Assembly: GCF_050624435.1 (NCBI RefSeq)
Contig: NC_134534.1
Coordinates: forward strand, 64,937,501 to 65,001,500
DNA from: Tenrec ecaudatus
Taxonomy: Eukaryota > Chordata > Mammalia > Afrosoricida > Tenrecidae
Reading direction: 5' to 3'
DNA length: 64,000 bases
A program made the position numbers and the translations under genes. Positions 1 to 13,261 of the stretch are shown piece after piece; the stretch's first letter is position 1; each line of letters starts with the position of its first letter. The notes below the pieces were generated by a model, which saw nothing but the letters and a program-made list of their open reading frames with translations, made no database searches and was not told where the DNA came from.

Positions 1-3000
1 TTGTAATTATCATTACAAACTTTGAAATACACAAGTGTTTTAGTTTTTCTTTCTATAAAAACAAATTCAATTTCTTCACCCTTGCAAAAAAGGGCTCCCC
101 CCCGCAAAATTATGGGGTTTTATATATTTAATTTTAAATAGAATAGACTAATAACACATTGTTTTAAGCTTTGTGTGAGCTACTATTTCCTTACTATTGA
201 TTTGTTTATTATATAGCGTAATAGAATACAAATTAGAGTTGTTATTTCCAGGGGTTGGAAGAGGCAAGTCATATATGTAAACCTTGTAGAATAATTTCAA
301 CTTATGCTTACTTGACTTTTTAATTCTTTTTTTTTCCCTTTTCTTAAAGATGATACTTGTTGATGCCACTTGTTGCTATCATCCTCCTAGCAGAAGATAG
401 TCCTACTGAGAAAAAAATGAGCACTTTGATCATTCAGTCTTTGAACTTTAACCTTTGACTGGAAGTGACCTATAGGCAATGAAGACTACTTCCTTTTACT
501 GCATTTTTACTTGTGTGCGTTCTGGGCGCATGTTGATCGCTGGTTCAATCCAGGCAACTGACATGCTTTTGTTAGTCATACAGTATTAATGCAGGTGTCA
601 GGAAATGTCAAATATAATTCCATTTTTTTATTTTTATTTTTTTAAGCTTTTGGAAAAGTACCAGGTCCTCACATATTGTGCAATAACAGTGACTTCCTTG
701 ACGGTTGTGGGACGTTCATTGCCGGCAATGGACGTTGTAAGAGGAAAGGTTTTCAATACTTCTGCCACCAAAAGATGAATGCATGATAAGGACCTATGAA
801 TTGAACTTAGTGGTTATAATGGGATTATACTTAAAGTGAGGGATCCAATAATACTTTGAAAGTCACCCCAACTGTTTATATTTGGATTCTATGCACTGTG
901 ATCCTAAGGTTAGCAGCATGAATTAACATGCGTCTAAAAAGACTGTATGAAATATCATTGCGTATTTATTGAGTTGTTGCTGTCTGCTGTCCATTGGTTT
1001 TGACACGACAGGGTGTGAAGTGACATTGGCAGAGAGGTACAGTATGTTATCCCTATGGTGAAAATAAATTCATTGTTGTATCTAGTTCTCTGAATTTCTG
1101 AAGTAAAGGTATGAGGAAGAGAGGGTATGAATGGTTTGATCAAGGCTTTATTTTGGAAGTAAGAAACATGGCAGTGATGACTTAATTGCTGCAGTCCGTA
1201 ATTCGGGCTTGTAATTTGTACATTAAAGATTTTTCCAAGTAGATTACACTCTGTTACTTCCTACTAGCCATCAGCATGAGCCCTACTGCCTAAACACTAT
1301 TTCATTTATTTATGTTCGAAAAATCCATAAACTTTTTTGTTTGCAATCTTGTTTCTTATGTTTTAAGTCAAGTTTGAATGTTACAGTACTTTAATTGAAA
1401 ACTTGTCAAGTTTTTTTCTTGTAAATTTTCTTTACTGTAAGTATCACCTTGTCTTCAATCCTGTACCCTAAAGTAAGAAATACATTTTTGACAGAGGCTT
1501 AATGTTTTAACAAAAGTGTGGACATTTTTACTTTAAAATCTAGGCAAAGAGTACACTATAAAGTGGTATGTTTGCATATTTGTCTCACACAATCATTTTT
1601 TTTTTCTGGTGGGATTTGTTTTGTTTAGTTTTTGTTGTTTAAAAGTCTTTGCTTATAGCTAGAGAAAATTTTCTATAGGAAAACAAAAAGTTGGTGAAAG
1701 GTCCAATTCTCAATACTAAGTAATTTAATGATACTGCAACTAGGTTCTCTTTTTAAAAAGCTATTAATGTATTTTATAAATTACCTTTTCACATATGCAA
1801 ACTCTGTTTCTACTACGATGTTATTTTTACTAATGCCTTATTGTTGAGCTCTTTTTAAAATATCCTGCAGTAAATATATGAATCAATTTGGGCTTAAAAA
1901 TAAAGCTAATTGCCTGAGAGGTTTAAAACATGTATCCTAACCCAGTCATACAATCAATAATTGGCACGGAATTTTGAAAGTATTGTTTTTAATCTCTGTA
2001 TATGACATTTTATAGCTTTGTACATGTTGTTAACTAAGGGCATGTAATTTTACACTCTAAAAAGTACCATTGCTGAACTCAGGGGTGGGTAGACTTCAAA
2101 AATATGTCTGCTGTAGAAATAAACTTGAAAACAAACCAAGTCAAGCCACCAAATTGTGGGCACTGTTTATAAAACGACTAGTTAACAACTCCCTCTTTCT
2201 AAAAAGGATACACATTTTTGTTCCATCATGACTAGATATGCTTAAGTTTCACAGTGGTCTCTTTCAGCTGCATTAGTTGGCCTGTTTAACCATGACAGAA
2301 ATTTTTTAGACGGCTTTGAAACTACTCTTAGATTTTGGCTGCTTTTTAGTATGAAATTTACAGCTGCGAGTTATGTATTTTCATATTTTAGGTAATTGTT
2401 CAAAACTGCTGATAGATCATTTTCCAGGAAACCAAGTAATTTTCCAGACTGATGGTCCTCTTACTAAAATAATTTTACAAAGAAATTACCTGTGACGCTT
2501 ATTCACCAAAGCAGTTAATATACCAGGTCGGAGATTAATAATGCTTTACTTTCTATTAATAGGTCATAGATATACTCAATTGAGATTCTTTTTTTAATTA
2601 ACAAAAAATTTTAAAATTACGAATGACCGTATTTTAACATACCTCTCTCGCTAGTTACAGATACCATAAAATAGATAAAAATGAAGCAGACAAAAGTAAT
2701 GGAAAACCAAATAATTTTGGTAGTTGTATGGCTTAAAGAGAAGAAAATACAGTGAAATATCTAAAATGTAGGAATTTTATCTATTCAGAAGCATAAGCAC
2801 ACAAAACTTATTCATGGATTTAGGAATTTCTGGAAAGACTTTTGCACTTAGTTATTAATTTTAAATATTAAAAGATGTAAGCCATTTGTCTAAATCATTG
2901 CTCTAGGAAGGGTGAATAATGGTTTGTTACGAGAGTGTTTCTCTGTATTGCTGACTGACGGTGAGAATACCAAGAAATTGTACATAGGAACAAGACATTT

Positions 3001-4496
3001 CCCTCTCCCCTGCCTCCCCGCCCTGGGGCACTGTTTGCCACACAGGCCTACAGGATTATGCTTACATATTTAGTATAAGACGCACTCTCTTCCCCTTTAT
3101 TTATTTATTTATTTTAGGCCATCCTCCGGTTTGCCAAATTCTATTAAGACAATGATACATTCAGTTCCTTATTTATGTATATTTAGATCATGAACTCAGT
3201 GTCCTTTTTTAAAAATGTCAAGTTAGGTATCTAAAGCTATAGATTTTTGAAAGGAAATTGTAGCTATTTTTTCTTTTAAGAGAATTTTAAATAACATTTG
3301 ATGACCTTTTTCTTAAGGAATTGATATTTACCTTTAAAGTACTTACTTTTAATATGTAATACCCTACTTTAAATAGTAAAGAAATAAAGCATTTCTAATC
3401 CCCAGAAGAAAATGCTGAAAATAGCTGCTGTACTGGATGGAGAAAGACTTTAATCCTTACTGTTTTAACTAGGTATATAAATATTTGTTATAATGTAATT
3501 TAGAATAGTTTTGGTTTTTTTACTTTTTCCCTTAGGAAATTTCAAACAATATGCAAATATATGATATATATCATTAGGTTCCCGTGATGGATAATTATTT
3601 CTTTGGATTCTAAAACAGGGACCTGGTAACTGCTTAATTTGTTCCCAGATTTCATCAAAGATGAATTGGGAAATGAAAATGACTAGTGATAATGGAAATG
3701 GTGTGTAACTGGTAATCAAGTTATTTTTTTAAAAAACATTGTTTTTGAACATTGAGATATTTAAAATTTGTTAAAATTTCTTGCTAAAAATAGAAGAGGT
3801 ACTGTGTGTTTAAAAGCTTTTTTAATAAAGAATTCAGTGTCACTAGGTCTCAGCCTTTATGGTTACTGCTGCTTTTGTTTCTCGATCTTTCATCAATTTT
3901 TTTGGTACATTTTTTTAGCTGAATTCTTAAACTTATGTAAGTTTATTTTAATGAACTAAGGCTAACCATCTTTTTCTGACAACTCATTGTTCTCAAAATC
4001 AGTTACTGTACCCTTCTGTGTTATGCCAATGCCTGTGATGCTTTTGTGTGAAGGAGGTCTGTGAAGGAGGCTTGAATTGTACCAACTTGTTCCAGTTTTC
4101 TTGGCAATCGTTGAGGTACACGCCTTACCCCACTCCCCCATCCTTGTTTATTTTTTACCTTCCTTTTGTTTCTTCTCAGATTTGAATGTAGCAGTCTTTA
4201 GTTATTCTCCCATCTTTAATCTCAATGGTTCTTTTTTTTGGAGGCTAGGGAATCCAGAGAAGGAAGACTGTTAGGACTGCAGTACAGTTTACAAGCAGAA
4301 ACAAAAACTGCCCTTTATAAGTAAAATGCATGGGGTGTCTGATACCCAGTTTCAGGTCATCAGTAGATGACCAAATCTGACTAATAATTGTTGATAAATG
4401 AGCTAGTAACTGTAATTTATTTGTTAAATACTAAAATTACTGGACTTTTATGTTTTGTTGTTAGTAGTTTCACAAAAAGGCATCCTACTGAAACAA

Positions 4497-4671
4497 TGTT
4501 AAGCATTTGGCTGTTCTGAGGTCAGCAGTTCTAATCCACCAGCTGTTCCATGGAAGAAAGTTGTGACAATTTGCTTCTATGAATATTTATAGCCTTGGAA
4601 ACTCTATGGGACAGTTCAACTCTCTCTTGTAGGGTCTTAATCACTCAGAATTGATTCAGTGGCAATGGTTT
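4497..4671 (+). repeat. Old AfroSINE-type copy
   Basis: The order of parts is the SINE order: tRNA-like head with a degenerate B box (gtcagcagttctaatccacc), middle (agccttggaaactctatggg), tail (gattcagtggcaatggttt). It is diverged and is the only repeat I see in the first 6 kb. Confidence 0.7.
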
Positions 4672-5805
4672 ATCTTCAAAAACCTAATTATTGCCCCAAT
4701 AATTTGTTTAGTAAAGTTTTTTTCTCATTTATTTTTTAGCATTTTCGGATAATGGAAATGGTCTATGAAAAATGTTTACTTTCTCAGCATATATACTAAT
4801 TTAAAGATTTGTGGATATCATTATATATAAAAGTCACCAATGGAATTTAAACGTATTTCTCAGAGTGCTCTGTGTTCTTCAATTTGAAGTCACAATCTAT
4901 TGGATTATTTATTATCCCAAGGAAGTTGTGAATTGTAATCTGAATACTTCAGTATGATAACATGAATATCTTTTTTTTTTTGGTCTCTGGATTTGTTCTT
5001 ACCATGAATATCTTTTTTATGAGGAACTATTTGTCAGTAAAACAGCATCTAAAGTCATTTGTTAGATGGAAGGAATGTCAGAGTAGAAGATAGAATGCTT
5101 TTAACATACCTCAAAGGACGTCTCCAGCTTTTACCATTTGAGTGCATAGTTAGTTGACTGAGAAAGAGTCAAATCTTGTACTTCTTGGCTTGTATTGTTT
5201 GAATTTTGAGAAGGTGGTTCCTCCTATAATAATTTGAAACTTTTCCAAAGGTAAGAGCATCATTTCCAAACTTACTGGGCTTTGAATTAGTGTTGTTTCA
5301 TCACTTGTCAGACTTTCTGACATAAGGAAAGGTGGAATAATTGTGCCTCTCGTAAAGCTTGAAACAGGACTCCTAAAGAGTTCCCTTCATGTGCCATGGA
5401 AATGGAAATGCAAATAACTTTATCTATCCATGATTTGTCTATGTAAGTGCAACTCAACTCAATTGTCAGACCTGTCAAGTAATAATTTGAATGGATAATT
5501 AGTAACTAGTGGGCAAAAAGTACATGTTCAAGTAAAAATGAGTTTTTAGTGGGTACCATTTTTTTCTCAATATTCAGAAATACAGGTTATGTATTTTAAT
5601 CTTTATACATGAGGGTTTGAGTAGGGTGGGTGTATATATTTTATAAATTGAAGTTGCAAAATATGTGCAGTTACTACTTTTTAAATAGAATATAAATGTT
5701 AATATTGAGACAAACCTGTGTTATATATTTTTAAAAATATGTATCAATGTGTTAGTTACATATAAATTGCTCTGTGTACTTTATGAAATTCTTTAACTTT
5801 TTAAT

Positions 5806-5811
5806 AATAAA
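5806..5811 (+). terminator. Candidate polyadenylation signal AATAAA
   Basis: AATAAA is followed within about 20 bases by a T/GT-rich stretch (gctgttatttgttattttct), the usual arrangement for cleavage and polyadenylation. It lies near the end of the repeat-poor block, so it could be the distal 3' end of an upstream + strand transcript. AT-rich DNA produces such hexamers by chance, so this is only a candidate. Confidence 0.3.
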
Positions 5812-6060
5812 GCTGTTATTTGTTATTTTCTATAGACTTGAATACTAAATTTGGTTTTAAATTCAATCTTTATAGTTTACAATGTAAACATTTATTTTGT
5901 GGTTATTTTTCTTTACAAAAGATTAAAAAATACTCGTTTCCAAAATGAATGCAACAGATCGAAGATAATCACTAATGCCTTTTATTATTTAACAGATTGT
6001 CTTAATAGTGTGGGTAGTTTATTTTAGTGTTTCCTCGTGCTTTAAGTACTGATTCAAGAC

Positions 6061-8190
6061 TGGTGTTTTCAGAGAAGATGGAAATAGAGACACCTGGCTA
6101 CTCAGTTACCTTGAGTCTGGTGTTGCCAAGCTTCGAGTTGTACAATTAATATAACAGGGACACACTGTTAAAAGACTTTGGGATGCCTTTCTGAGTACAC
6201 AGCTGTTGATGGCTCCCGAAGCTATGAGAAGAAGCTATGAGAAGACCGATGGAAAGAAAGAGAAGAAGAGAATCTACATCCCAGACATTCCTTGCAGGAA
6301 GAAGTCTACCACCCCTCTGGTTTTGTAAGTTTTCTGTCCTGTACAGGACCTGTTTACCCCGGAGCACCTTCTTGTTGGGGTGACTGCTACTGTAATGCAT
6401 ATGATCTCAACAGATTCTATCTGCAGCCCTAAACAACTAGATAAGTAACTGACTGAGTAAATGCATGACCCATTCTTTCTTTCAACTGTGATGACACTCC
6501 TTTCCTTTATCAGAGTGTGTAAGTTCTTCCTTCCAGAGTAGATGATCATTTTCTCCACTAGTTGTAAACTACTTGTGGCTAAGCAATTTTATTGAAATAC
6601 TACTTAACTTCCTATTCCTATTACCTAAACAACAAAACTTAAACAATGATTTGGGTTGAATGTCCCAATGGAGGGCGGCTTTCTGTGCATGGCTACAAGG
6701 CCACAGTTCTATATTGGTACTGTTGGGCATGCCTGCTAGTGACGTTTCTGAATTGCTTTGGGGATTTCTATTTAGTGTTTGATTCAGGTAAGATATTTGT
6801 GAAAGTGAGAGCATGGGAATCTTTTACTAAAGGGACACTGAAATAAACGAAGGCAGAGGTTATATTTGCAGGCAAAAATCAAATGTAGGTGGATGATAGA
6901 TCCTGCGGAAGTGTCAACACTCAGCATTTTAAGAGTTTTATTACCCATTTCCACACTTAAGCTAATAAAATTATATATCTTTACCTTTCCTTTCACAACT
7001 AATGCCACACTTACTCGGTTGATCCAAATGGAAAACCAGATACCACTCCATGCAACTCATAGTTCCATCATTGCATCCAATTGACTCTCCCTTTACATAT
7101 TTCTGAAATGCCTCCCTCTTGCCAGCGCTCCAGCCATTACCACTATACTAGCCCAACTGTGTAGTGTCATCCACATGCCTGGTACCTCGCTGCTGTCTAT
7201 GGTGTTGAACTGCCCCTGCAGCTTTCCTAGACTGACGACTGTTGTGGAAAGCCTTTCTCCCACACAGCAGCTGGTGCTTTCAAAGTAGTATAACTCAAGA
7301 CTTCATTGTACTTTGATATGCTTTCCTGGTACTAAAATGTTCATCATCGTGCTTTTCTACCTGAAGGTCAAGTTTAAATACGTACCCGTCCTTTTCCCAT
7401 CTCCCTACCAGTCATTGGTCCTAAGGGCTCACTAACAGTAGGGACACAGTATCAGTTGTGTATGTGTCCTGAGCACCTAGCATCTAGATTTGTGCTTATA
7501 TTCCAGCATTCTTAAACAATTCAGTTGCTGAATATTATAAAATGTATCAGCGCTGATCTGTTTGGGCAGTGTGGGACTACCCAGAAAGCTAAGCCCCCAG
7601 TGAAGTTTCTGAACTAAAATCCCATTAGTAAAAACAAAACTCTGGAGCCCAAAGGAGCTGTGTCCTCAGGGTAAAGGTAGGTAAAGAGAAGACACTAACC
7701 CTGGTTCAGACTTGCACCCTACAATCTGATTATGCCCTATGTGGTTTGGGAATATCAAACCTTGAGCTTGGATTAAGGTGTAGTTTCGGACTAGTGTTCT
7801 CAAAGATGGGTGTGGACAAGAAGAAAGTCAAAATTGAAGACTAGAATGTCAAAATTGTGTTAAAGCATTTATTAAAAGAAACCTGCAGGAGACACAGGAG
7901 GTATGCCACTAGATGACAATGTCTCCCATAAACTAAGTTTTCTTGTTTGTACAGTTTGTGCAGTCATGGTTACAGGAGCTCTTTCCTGTTTCTATGCGCA
8001 GTGTTGGGCAAAGATGGAGTCTGAAAATTCCAAATGGAGTCTAGCAAGGGCATCTGGGATGCTTGACTTAGCTTATGTTCAGTTGAGCATTCAAATCCTG
8101 GGTTAGTGCTGGAACTGCCTTGTATTTTCAGCACATTTTTTATGCTGAAAAAGCCCCCCAGTTTTTTGTTGTAAAATTAGGTTCATTGGC
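6061..8190. other. No gene recognised
   Basis: No repeat family or gene is identifiable. A short direct duplication (gctatgagaaga, twice) sits at about 6,220-6,245. Open frames of 60-95 codons occur on both strands, overlap each other and show no known motif. Confidence 0.4.
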
Positions 8191-8957
8191 TTTAAAAAAA
8201 AATAATTTCACTGGGGGTTCATACAACTCATCACAGTTCATGCATCCATCCATTGTGTGTCAACCACATTTTATACATTTGTTGCCCTCATCCTCCACTT
8301 AAGCCCTTGGCATCAGCTCCTCATTCCCCCCCCATTCCCCCTTCCCCCTCCCTCATGAACCCTTGATAATTCATAAATTATTTTTTCATATCTTAACACT
8401 GTCCATCATCCTCACTTTGCTTTTCTGTTGCCCATCCCTCAGAGAGGAGGTTATATGTAGAGCCTTGTAATTGGTTCCCCCATTCCCCTCCACCCTCCTG
8501 GTATCGCCACTCTTCCCACTGGTCCTGAAGGAGTCATCCGTCCTAGATCCCCTGTGTTTCCAGTTCCTATCTACCAGTGTACATCCTCTGGTCTAGCCAG
8601 ATTTGTAAGGTAGAATTAGGATCATGATAGTGGGGTGGGAGGAAGCATTTAGGAACTGAAGAAAGTTGTGTGTTTCATCGTTGCTACGTTGGACCCTGAG
8701 TGGCTTGTCTCCCTGCAACCCTTCTGTAAAGGAATGTTCAGTTGCCTACAGATGGGCCTTGGGTCCCCAATCTGCACTCCCCCTTATTCGCAATGATAAG
8801 ATTTTTTGTTCTTTGATACCTGATCCCTTTGACACCTCGTGATTGCACAGGCTGGTGTGCTTCCATGTGGGCTTTGTTGATTCTGAGTAAGAAGCCACTT
8901 GTTTACCTTCAAGCCTTTAAGACCCCAGGCGCTATATATTTTTATAGCTGGGTGCCT
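8191..8957 (-). mobile_element. 5'-truncated L1, 3'UTR only, antisense
   Basis: Read on the minus strand this is an L1 3'UTR ending in an A-tail (T-side at 8,191 is tttaaaaaaaaataattt). On the + strand it opens with ttcactgggggttcatacaactcatcaca and runs to ctttaagaccccaggcgctatat. A 7-bp repeat ttggctt flanks both sides and may be the target-site duplication. There is no coding capacity. Confidence 0.8.
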
Positions 8958-11019
8958 TGGCTTATATTGGAGTGTACACAGTACTTAAAAATAATGACTA
9001 GCACACAACGAATCAAACTGTAGGAAATAGACCATGATTAGAGAAATCTGGATGGTTCATGCCAGATTTGTGGTTCCCTTGCCACCTCTGAAATAGAGCT
9101 TTTAGAAGTGACCCACACAGTAGAACCCCGGACCTGGGCGCTAATCCATTCCAGAAGGAGTGTCGAGATGTGATGCAGTCAAGTTCTGAATCAATTTTTC
9201 CCATAAGAAATAACTGGAAATAGATTCATCTGTTCTCGACTACCAAGTTTTTACCCTAACCTTGCCTTTTTATACAAAGCATTACACAGAAATTTCAAAG
9301 TAAATAAGTTCAGCATTAAATAATTTAAATAAATACATTTTTAACAACTACAATGTGGCCCATCTCTTGAGATCGATGAGGATCTGGGTCTGTGGACACA
9401 TGTGGAGAGGAGGTATGGAGAGAGTCATTATTTGGAAAGGGAATTCCCTTCCTTAAAATCATTTGGTAGCTGCTTTTTCCCCTTTGTCTTTTTTCACTAA
9501 TGGCTGGCTTTCTCTTTAAAAAAAAAAAATCTAATGTGGTCTGCTGTTGGGATTTCCTTAATTTTTTTCTAAAAGGGTTTACTAAATTGTCAACAATATT
9601 AATGACACGGTTAACCAGTTCCTTATGATTCTTTTCAAAAAATTATTTTTTAGGACCCATGTTTTTTATCTAAAAACAGTACAAAAAGCCACAAAAACTA
9701 AGAAAATTAGCATAAAGGTTAGAAACACAGCTGCAAAAGGTTTAAACACTGCTTTCCAACAACGCCAACTAATGCCAAGTCAAGTGACCAAAGCATGAAC
9801 TGCTTTTGTTTACAAAAATCACATGCATCAGGTCAGATTCCAGTGTTTTGTTTGAAATTTGATTATGTTGTGTACCTGGGTTCTGTACGTCCTTATTCTC
9901 AGCTAATGACGCTTAATGAGAAGCTGCGCTGTAAGGCGGTCCTCCTCTCCCTTCACGTGCCTTCCTAGCTAAACTCCAGGTCATTAAACAGGTTTAAGTC
10001 ACACCAAAACATTTCTAGGACTTGCTGAGCCTCATATGGGAAGTGAAGGATGGTAAAACGTACTGCAAGGATTATCCCGTGTCCTAGGGGGAAATTATCA
10101 CACGATTTAATGGGAGGAAACAGTTTTATGTGGCATATGAGTCTAAGAGAGAAGAGACATGGGAAATGAACTGACACACCATTAAAACTGTCAGACTGAA
10201 TCTGAAAATGTGTTCTTATTCCATAAAGCTGATAGCTCTTAGGTGGGATCAACAGTACTTTCCGTAGAACCTGTCAAATGCTTTATGAGGAGAGGAGGGG
10301 TCGTGTGTTGATCCAATAGGCCTGAATTGGGGGACAAAAGAAATGTCTCCTGTTTGCATATCTTGGAGAACTTGTGTCTACCCTTATCCACCTTTGTCTA
10401 TTCCTCTAGTCAATGTATATATATTCATCTGTCTTTTCGTGGAAGTCAACTGCACCTTCCTGCTTTCTAAGTCACCCAGGAGATTGTTCAGGGCTGCTAT
10501 CCTTTCCTGTCTCCTTGGACTTCACTTACTTGGGCAGTTTAGCAGTCAGAAAGTGTGGAGTACTCATGATGGCATTTGGACTAATTTTAAGCCTTGGAAT
10601 GAAACAAGGGCTCTGTCAGGAGTGCCTTTGTTTTTAGGCACTAACTCACCAGCATGTACCTGCAGGAATTCAGGGAGTACATGGAGAACATGATTTGTAG
10701 ATGCTTGGCCAAGAGAGCTGGAGCAAGAAACTGGATAGGAAAGTTTTATTACCTTGGTTACACACACTAGGGGTATATGATTTAACATCCTGGCAAGTAC
10801 CATTGGGTATGGTGCAAGCCCCTGCTAGAATCGACCTTAGAATCAGAGAGGAAATGCTCATAGCTGAGCTAAATTTAAATGCCTGAATTGCCTTAAAAGG
10901 GAATAAAAGGATCAAAGAAGTAAAAGGGGCTAGAGTGGATGCTATATGAGTTCAGAAGAGATTAGCATCAGAGGACAACTGTCACCAGGGACAATAAGGT
11001 GATACTGAGTTACTTAAGA
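8958..11019. other. No gene recognised
   Basis: Mostly unassigned sequence. The part around 9,150-9,240 (cccataagaaataactggaaat) resembles eroded DNA-transposon ends seen in mammals, but I cannot name it. The 116-codon frame at 10,343-10,693 shows no domain or signal and overlaps other frames. Confidence 0.35.
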
Positions 11020-11172
11020 TCAACTGATTCTGTCTGAACTGATTCACTCCGCCCCTTTGGATTTCCAAGGCTATAATTTTTTTCCGACTAGAACAGGAAG
11101 TCTCATCTTTTTCCTGAAGAGTGGCTGGTGGTTTTAAAGTCCTGAACTTGTAGCCAACCAACAGAATCCCTT
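11020..11172 (-). repeat. AfroSINE-type copy, antisense, diverged
   Basis: On the + strand the SINE middle reads in reverse complement: tccaaggctataatttt, then tcatctttttcctgaagagtggctggtggtttt. The boundaries are approximate because both ends are eroded. Confidence 0.55.
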
Positions 11173-11375
11173 TTTCAGAGAACCCTGCAATACTAGTTCC
11201 CTGAGCTTCTTCCCCAAAGGGCCATACGGTCTTTTACTTAGATGACTACATGAGAATAACGCTCATTCTGAGAATTCTTGAACACATGAGACCTGAAAGG
11301 TCATAATGAACTCCCCCTGTTAGAGGGGGTCACATGTAAGCTAGACCATAGGGTCCTGGACCTATTCAATATTCA

Positions 11376-11565
11376 AGGAACCTTGGTGACAGTGGTTAAA
11401 TTTGACTGCTAGCCAACAGATCAACAGAACCCACTAGTCATTCTGCAGGAGAAAGATGCGGGGTCTCTGAAACGTTTACAGCTTTGTAAGCCCTGTGGAA
11501 GTATACTACTCTGCCCTGTAAAGCTGCAGAGAGTAAGAATCAACTTGATGGCAAGGGGTTTGGTT
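11376..11565 (+). repeat. AfroSINE-type copy
   Basis: Head aaccttggtgacagtggtt, body gcaggagaaagatgcggggtc and tail gagtaagaatcaacttgatggca appear in correct order on the + strand. Confidence 0.7.
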
Positions 11566-11973
11566 TGAACTAACATTCGCGTTATTATGGTCTGTGTGTC
11601 TGTGGCCGTAATCTGCTTGTTGTGTGTAACTGGGATCCACATTAAGCAACACACTGAAGTCAGCCATCTTATTGAATAAGGCCAGCTCTTGAGAGGGAAG
11701 AGTAACTAGGTGATGCCCAGTGGCCTGAGTGGAGGAGACCAAGCTTCCAGGAGAACCAAGGTCAGAGTACTGGGGGTTGAGAACTTTGCAGCAAGGGAGC
11801 TCCAATGATACAAAAAGAGTTGTCAACATATCTTCAGCATATGAGGAAACTACCCGTGGCTGTGTAGAGGCACCAGGAGCATTATCCAGAGACAACTTGA
11901 GCCTGTGAAGAGTGTTCTCACCAGCCGAAGGAGAAAAGCTTGCAATTCAAGGGACATAAGAAGAAATATTTAT

Positions 11974-12049
11974 AGATTATAGCCTCAGTTTAAAAGAAAA
12001 ATTGTTTCTGAGATTATAGCCTCAGTTAAAAAAAAATAATTTGTTTCTA
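11974..12049. repeat. Two-copy tandem duplication, ~37 bp unit
   Basis: A unit beginning agattatagcctcagtt and ending ttgtttct occurs at 11,974-12,010 and again at 12,011-12,049, differing mainly in A-run length. No function is apparent. Confidence 0.8.
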
Positions 12050-12499
12050 ACTCAGTGATTCTATAGGACAAAGTAGAACTCCGCTTTTGGGTTTCTGAAA
12101 TGAAATATTTCTAAAAGTTTTGTTTTTCATTTTATCAAATTGTGAGGCTCAATCTTCATGAGAGTAGGGTCCCTTGAAGAAAAGCTGATCTTGCTATTGG
12201 CACCCCAACATGTAACCTATTACACCAAAGGGGAAGAATTAGCACTAAACATTGCCAGTTTTTATGAGATAGACTTCATTTTATTGGGACTGTTTTGTAA
12301 GGGCAAGTAATTCTCAGAACACTGAGGTATTATTTACCTTTTGCCCTACAGATTATATAAATCAACATCACTGACGAGTGCCTGATTAATAAGCATGGAT
12401 TCCACACAGCATAGCATCTTACCAGGAGACCCATGACACAGAAAGCCAGGTGTTGAAATCCGGAGGAGAAAACAGGTCAATGCTTCCAGGGTGGGCACA
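12050..12499. other. No gene recognised
   Basis: AT-rich at first, then G-rich as it approaches the L1 copy on the right. The first part of that L1 may begin inside this stretch, but similarity to the other copies becomes clear only after about 12,500. Confidence 0.35.
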
Positions 12500-12626
12500 G
12501 GAGAGCGGGAGGCAGGGGAAAGGAAGGGGGGAACCAAGAAATCCAGGGACGAGGGAACAAGTGATCTAAAATAGATGGTGAGAAAGGTGTAGGATGCCTG
12601 GTGGGGCTTGATCAAGTGCAATGAAT
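12500..12626 (+). mobile_element. L1 3'UTR, upstream piece of an interrupted copy
   Basis: The string tgtaggatgcctggtggggcttgatcaa is the reverse complement of the antisense L1 segments near 25,740 and 55,510. The copy resumes at 13,262, after repeat family A, so the two pieces are one insertion split by a later one. Confidence 0.7.
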
Positions 12627-13258
12627 CTATCATAGGTTTATTGTATCAACCTGGCCAATAGGAACATGTGGGATTAATAAGGTTGCAGTTCGATTGTAGA
12701 GCAGAGAGAGAAATGGCTCAGCAAGTCCCATCCCTCTCTCGCTCTCTGGTGATTGGACCAAAGTGTGGCTGCGTTAGCTAGTTCTCTGCCTCAACTTATG
12801 AGCTACACTATGGGACAACCAACCTGTAGATTATGTCTCTATAGTTTGAGGTTCCTTTGAGACCTGCTTCATCACACTGCTGGTGTCTGCATTGCTTGAA
12901 CTTGAGGCTGTCGGATCCTATCTTATATTGCTTGGGATTCATATCCTATCCGGGCCTGCTTCGCTAAGCTCCTGAGCTTCTGTCGGTTGGTTACTCGCTC
13001 TGCTGTTTGCTGCCTGTGGCCAGACTGCCTGCATTGCCTGAGGGAAGAGTCAGCTGTCCGCTTCCTTGACCTTAGATGTAACAGCCCTCATGAGTTGAAG
13101 GACTTCAGTATATTAACTTTGATGGAAGTGAGTTGAACTGGCCCCTCTGTACTGCTGTGTGGACTGATAACCTGTTATATTCCTTCGGGCTGTTTATATA
13201 CATAGAAAATCGTTTCCTGGTTTTGTTTCTTTAGAGAACCCTGTCTAACACAGTAGCC
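12627..13258 (+). repeat. Repeat family A copy 1 (unclassified, ~0.6 kb)
   Basis: It begins near tttattgtatcaacctggccaatagg and ends ttagagaaccctgtctaacaca. Similar ends and middle (agagagaaatggctcagc) occur at 16,071, 32,633 and, inverted, at 49,316. It interrupts an L1, so it is mobile or was mobile after that L1. It has no A-tail and no long open frame. The class is not determined; a nonautonomous DNA transposon or an LTR-like element are both possible. Confidence 0.65.
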
Positions 13259-13261
13259 AAG

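Larger units (their letters stand above)
1..6060 (+). other. AT-rich, repeat-poor block; possible long 3'UTR or gene flank
   Basis: This 6 kb stretch is strongly AT-rich and, apart from one old SINE near 4.5 kb, shows none of the repeat families that fill the rest of the window. Several AATAAA hexamers occur on the + strand (near 1,900, 2,117, 3,384, 3,823 and 5,806). No open frame looks like a conserved protein; the short ones are chance. Such texture is typical of a long mammalian 3'UTR or of constrained noncoding DNA. The + orientation is a guess from the hexamers and from the + strand promoter at 51 kb. I do not recognise the gene. Confidence 0.3.
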
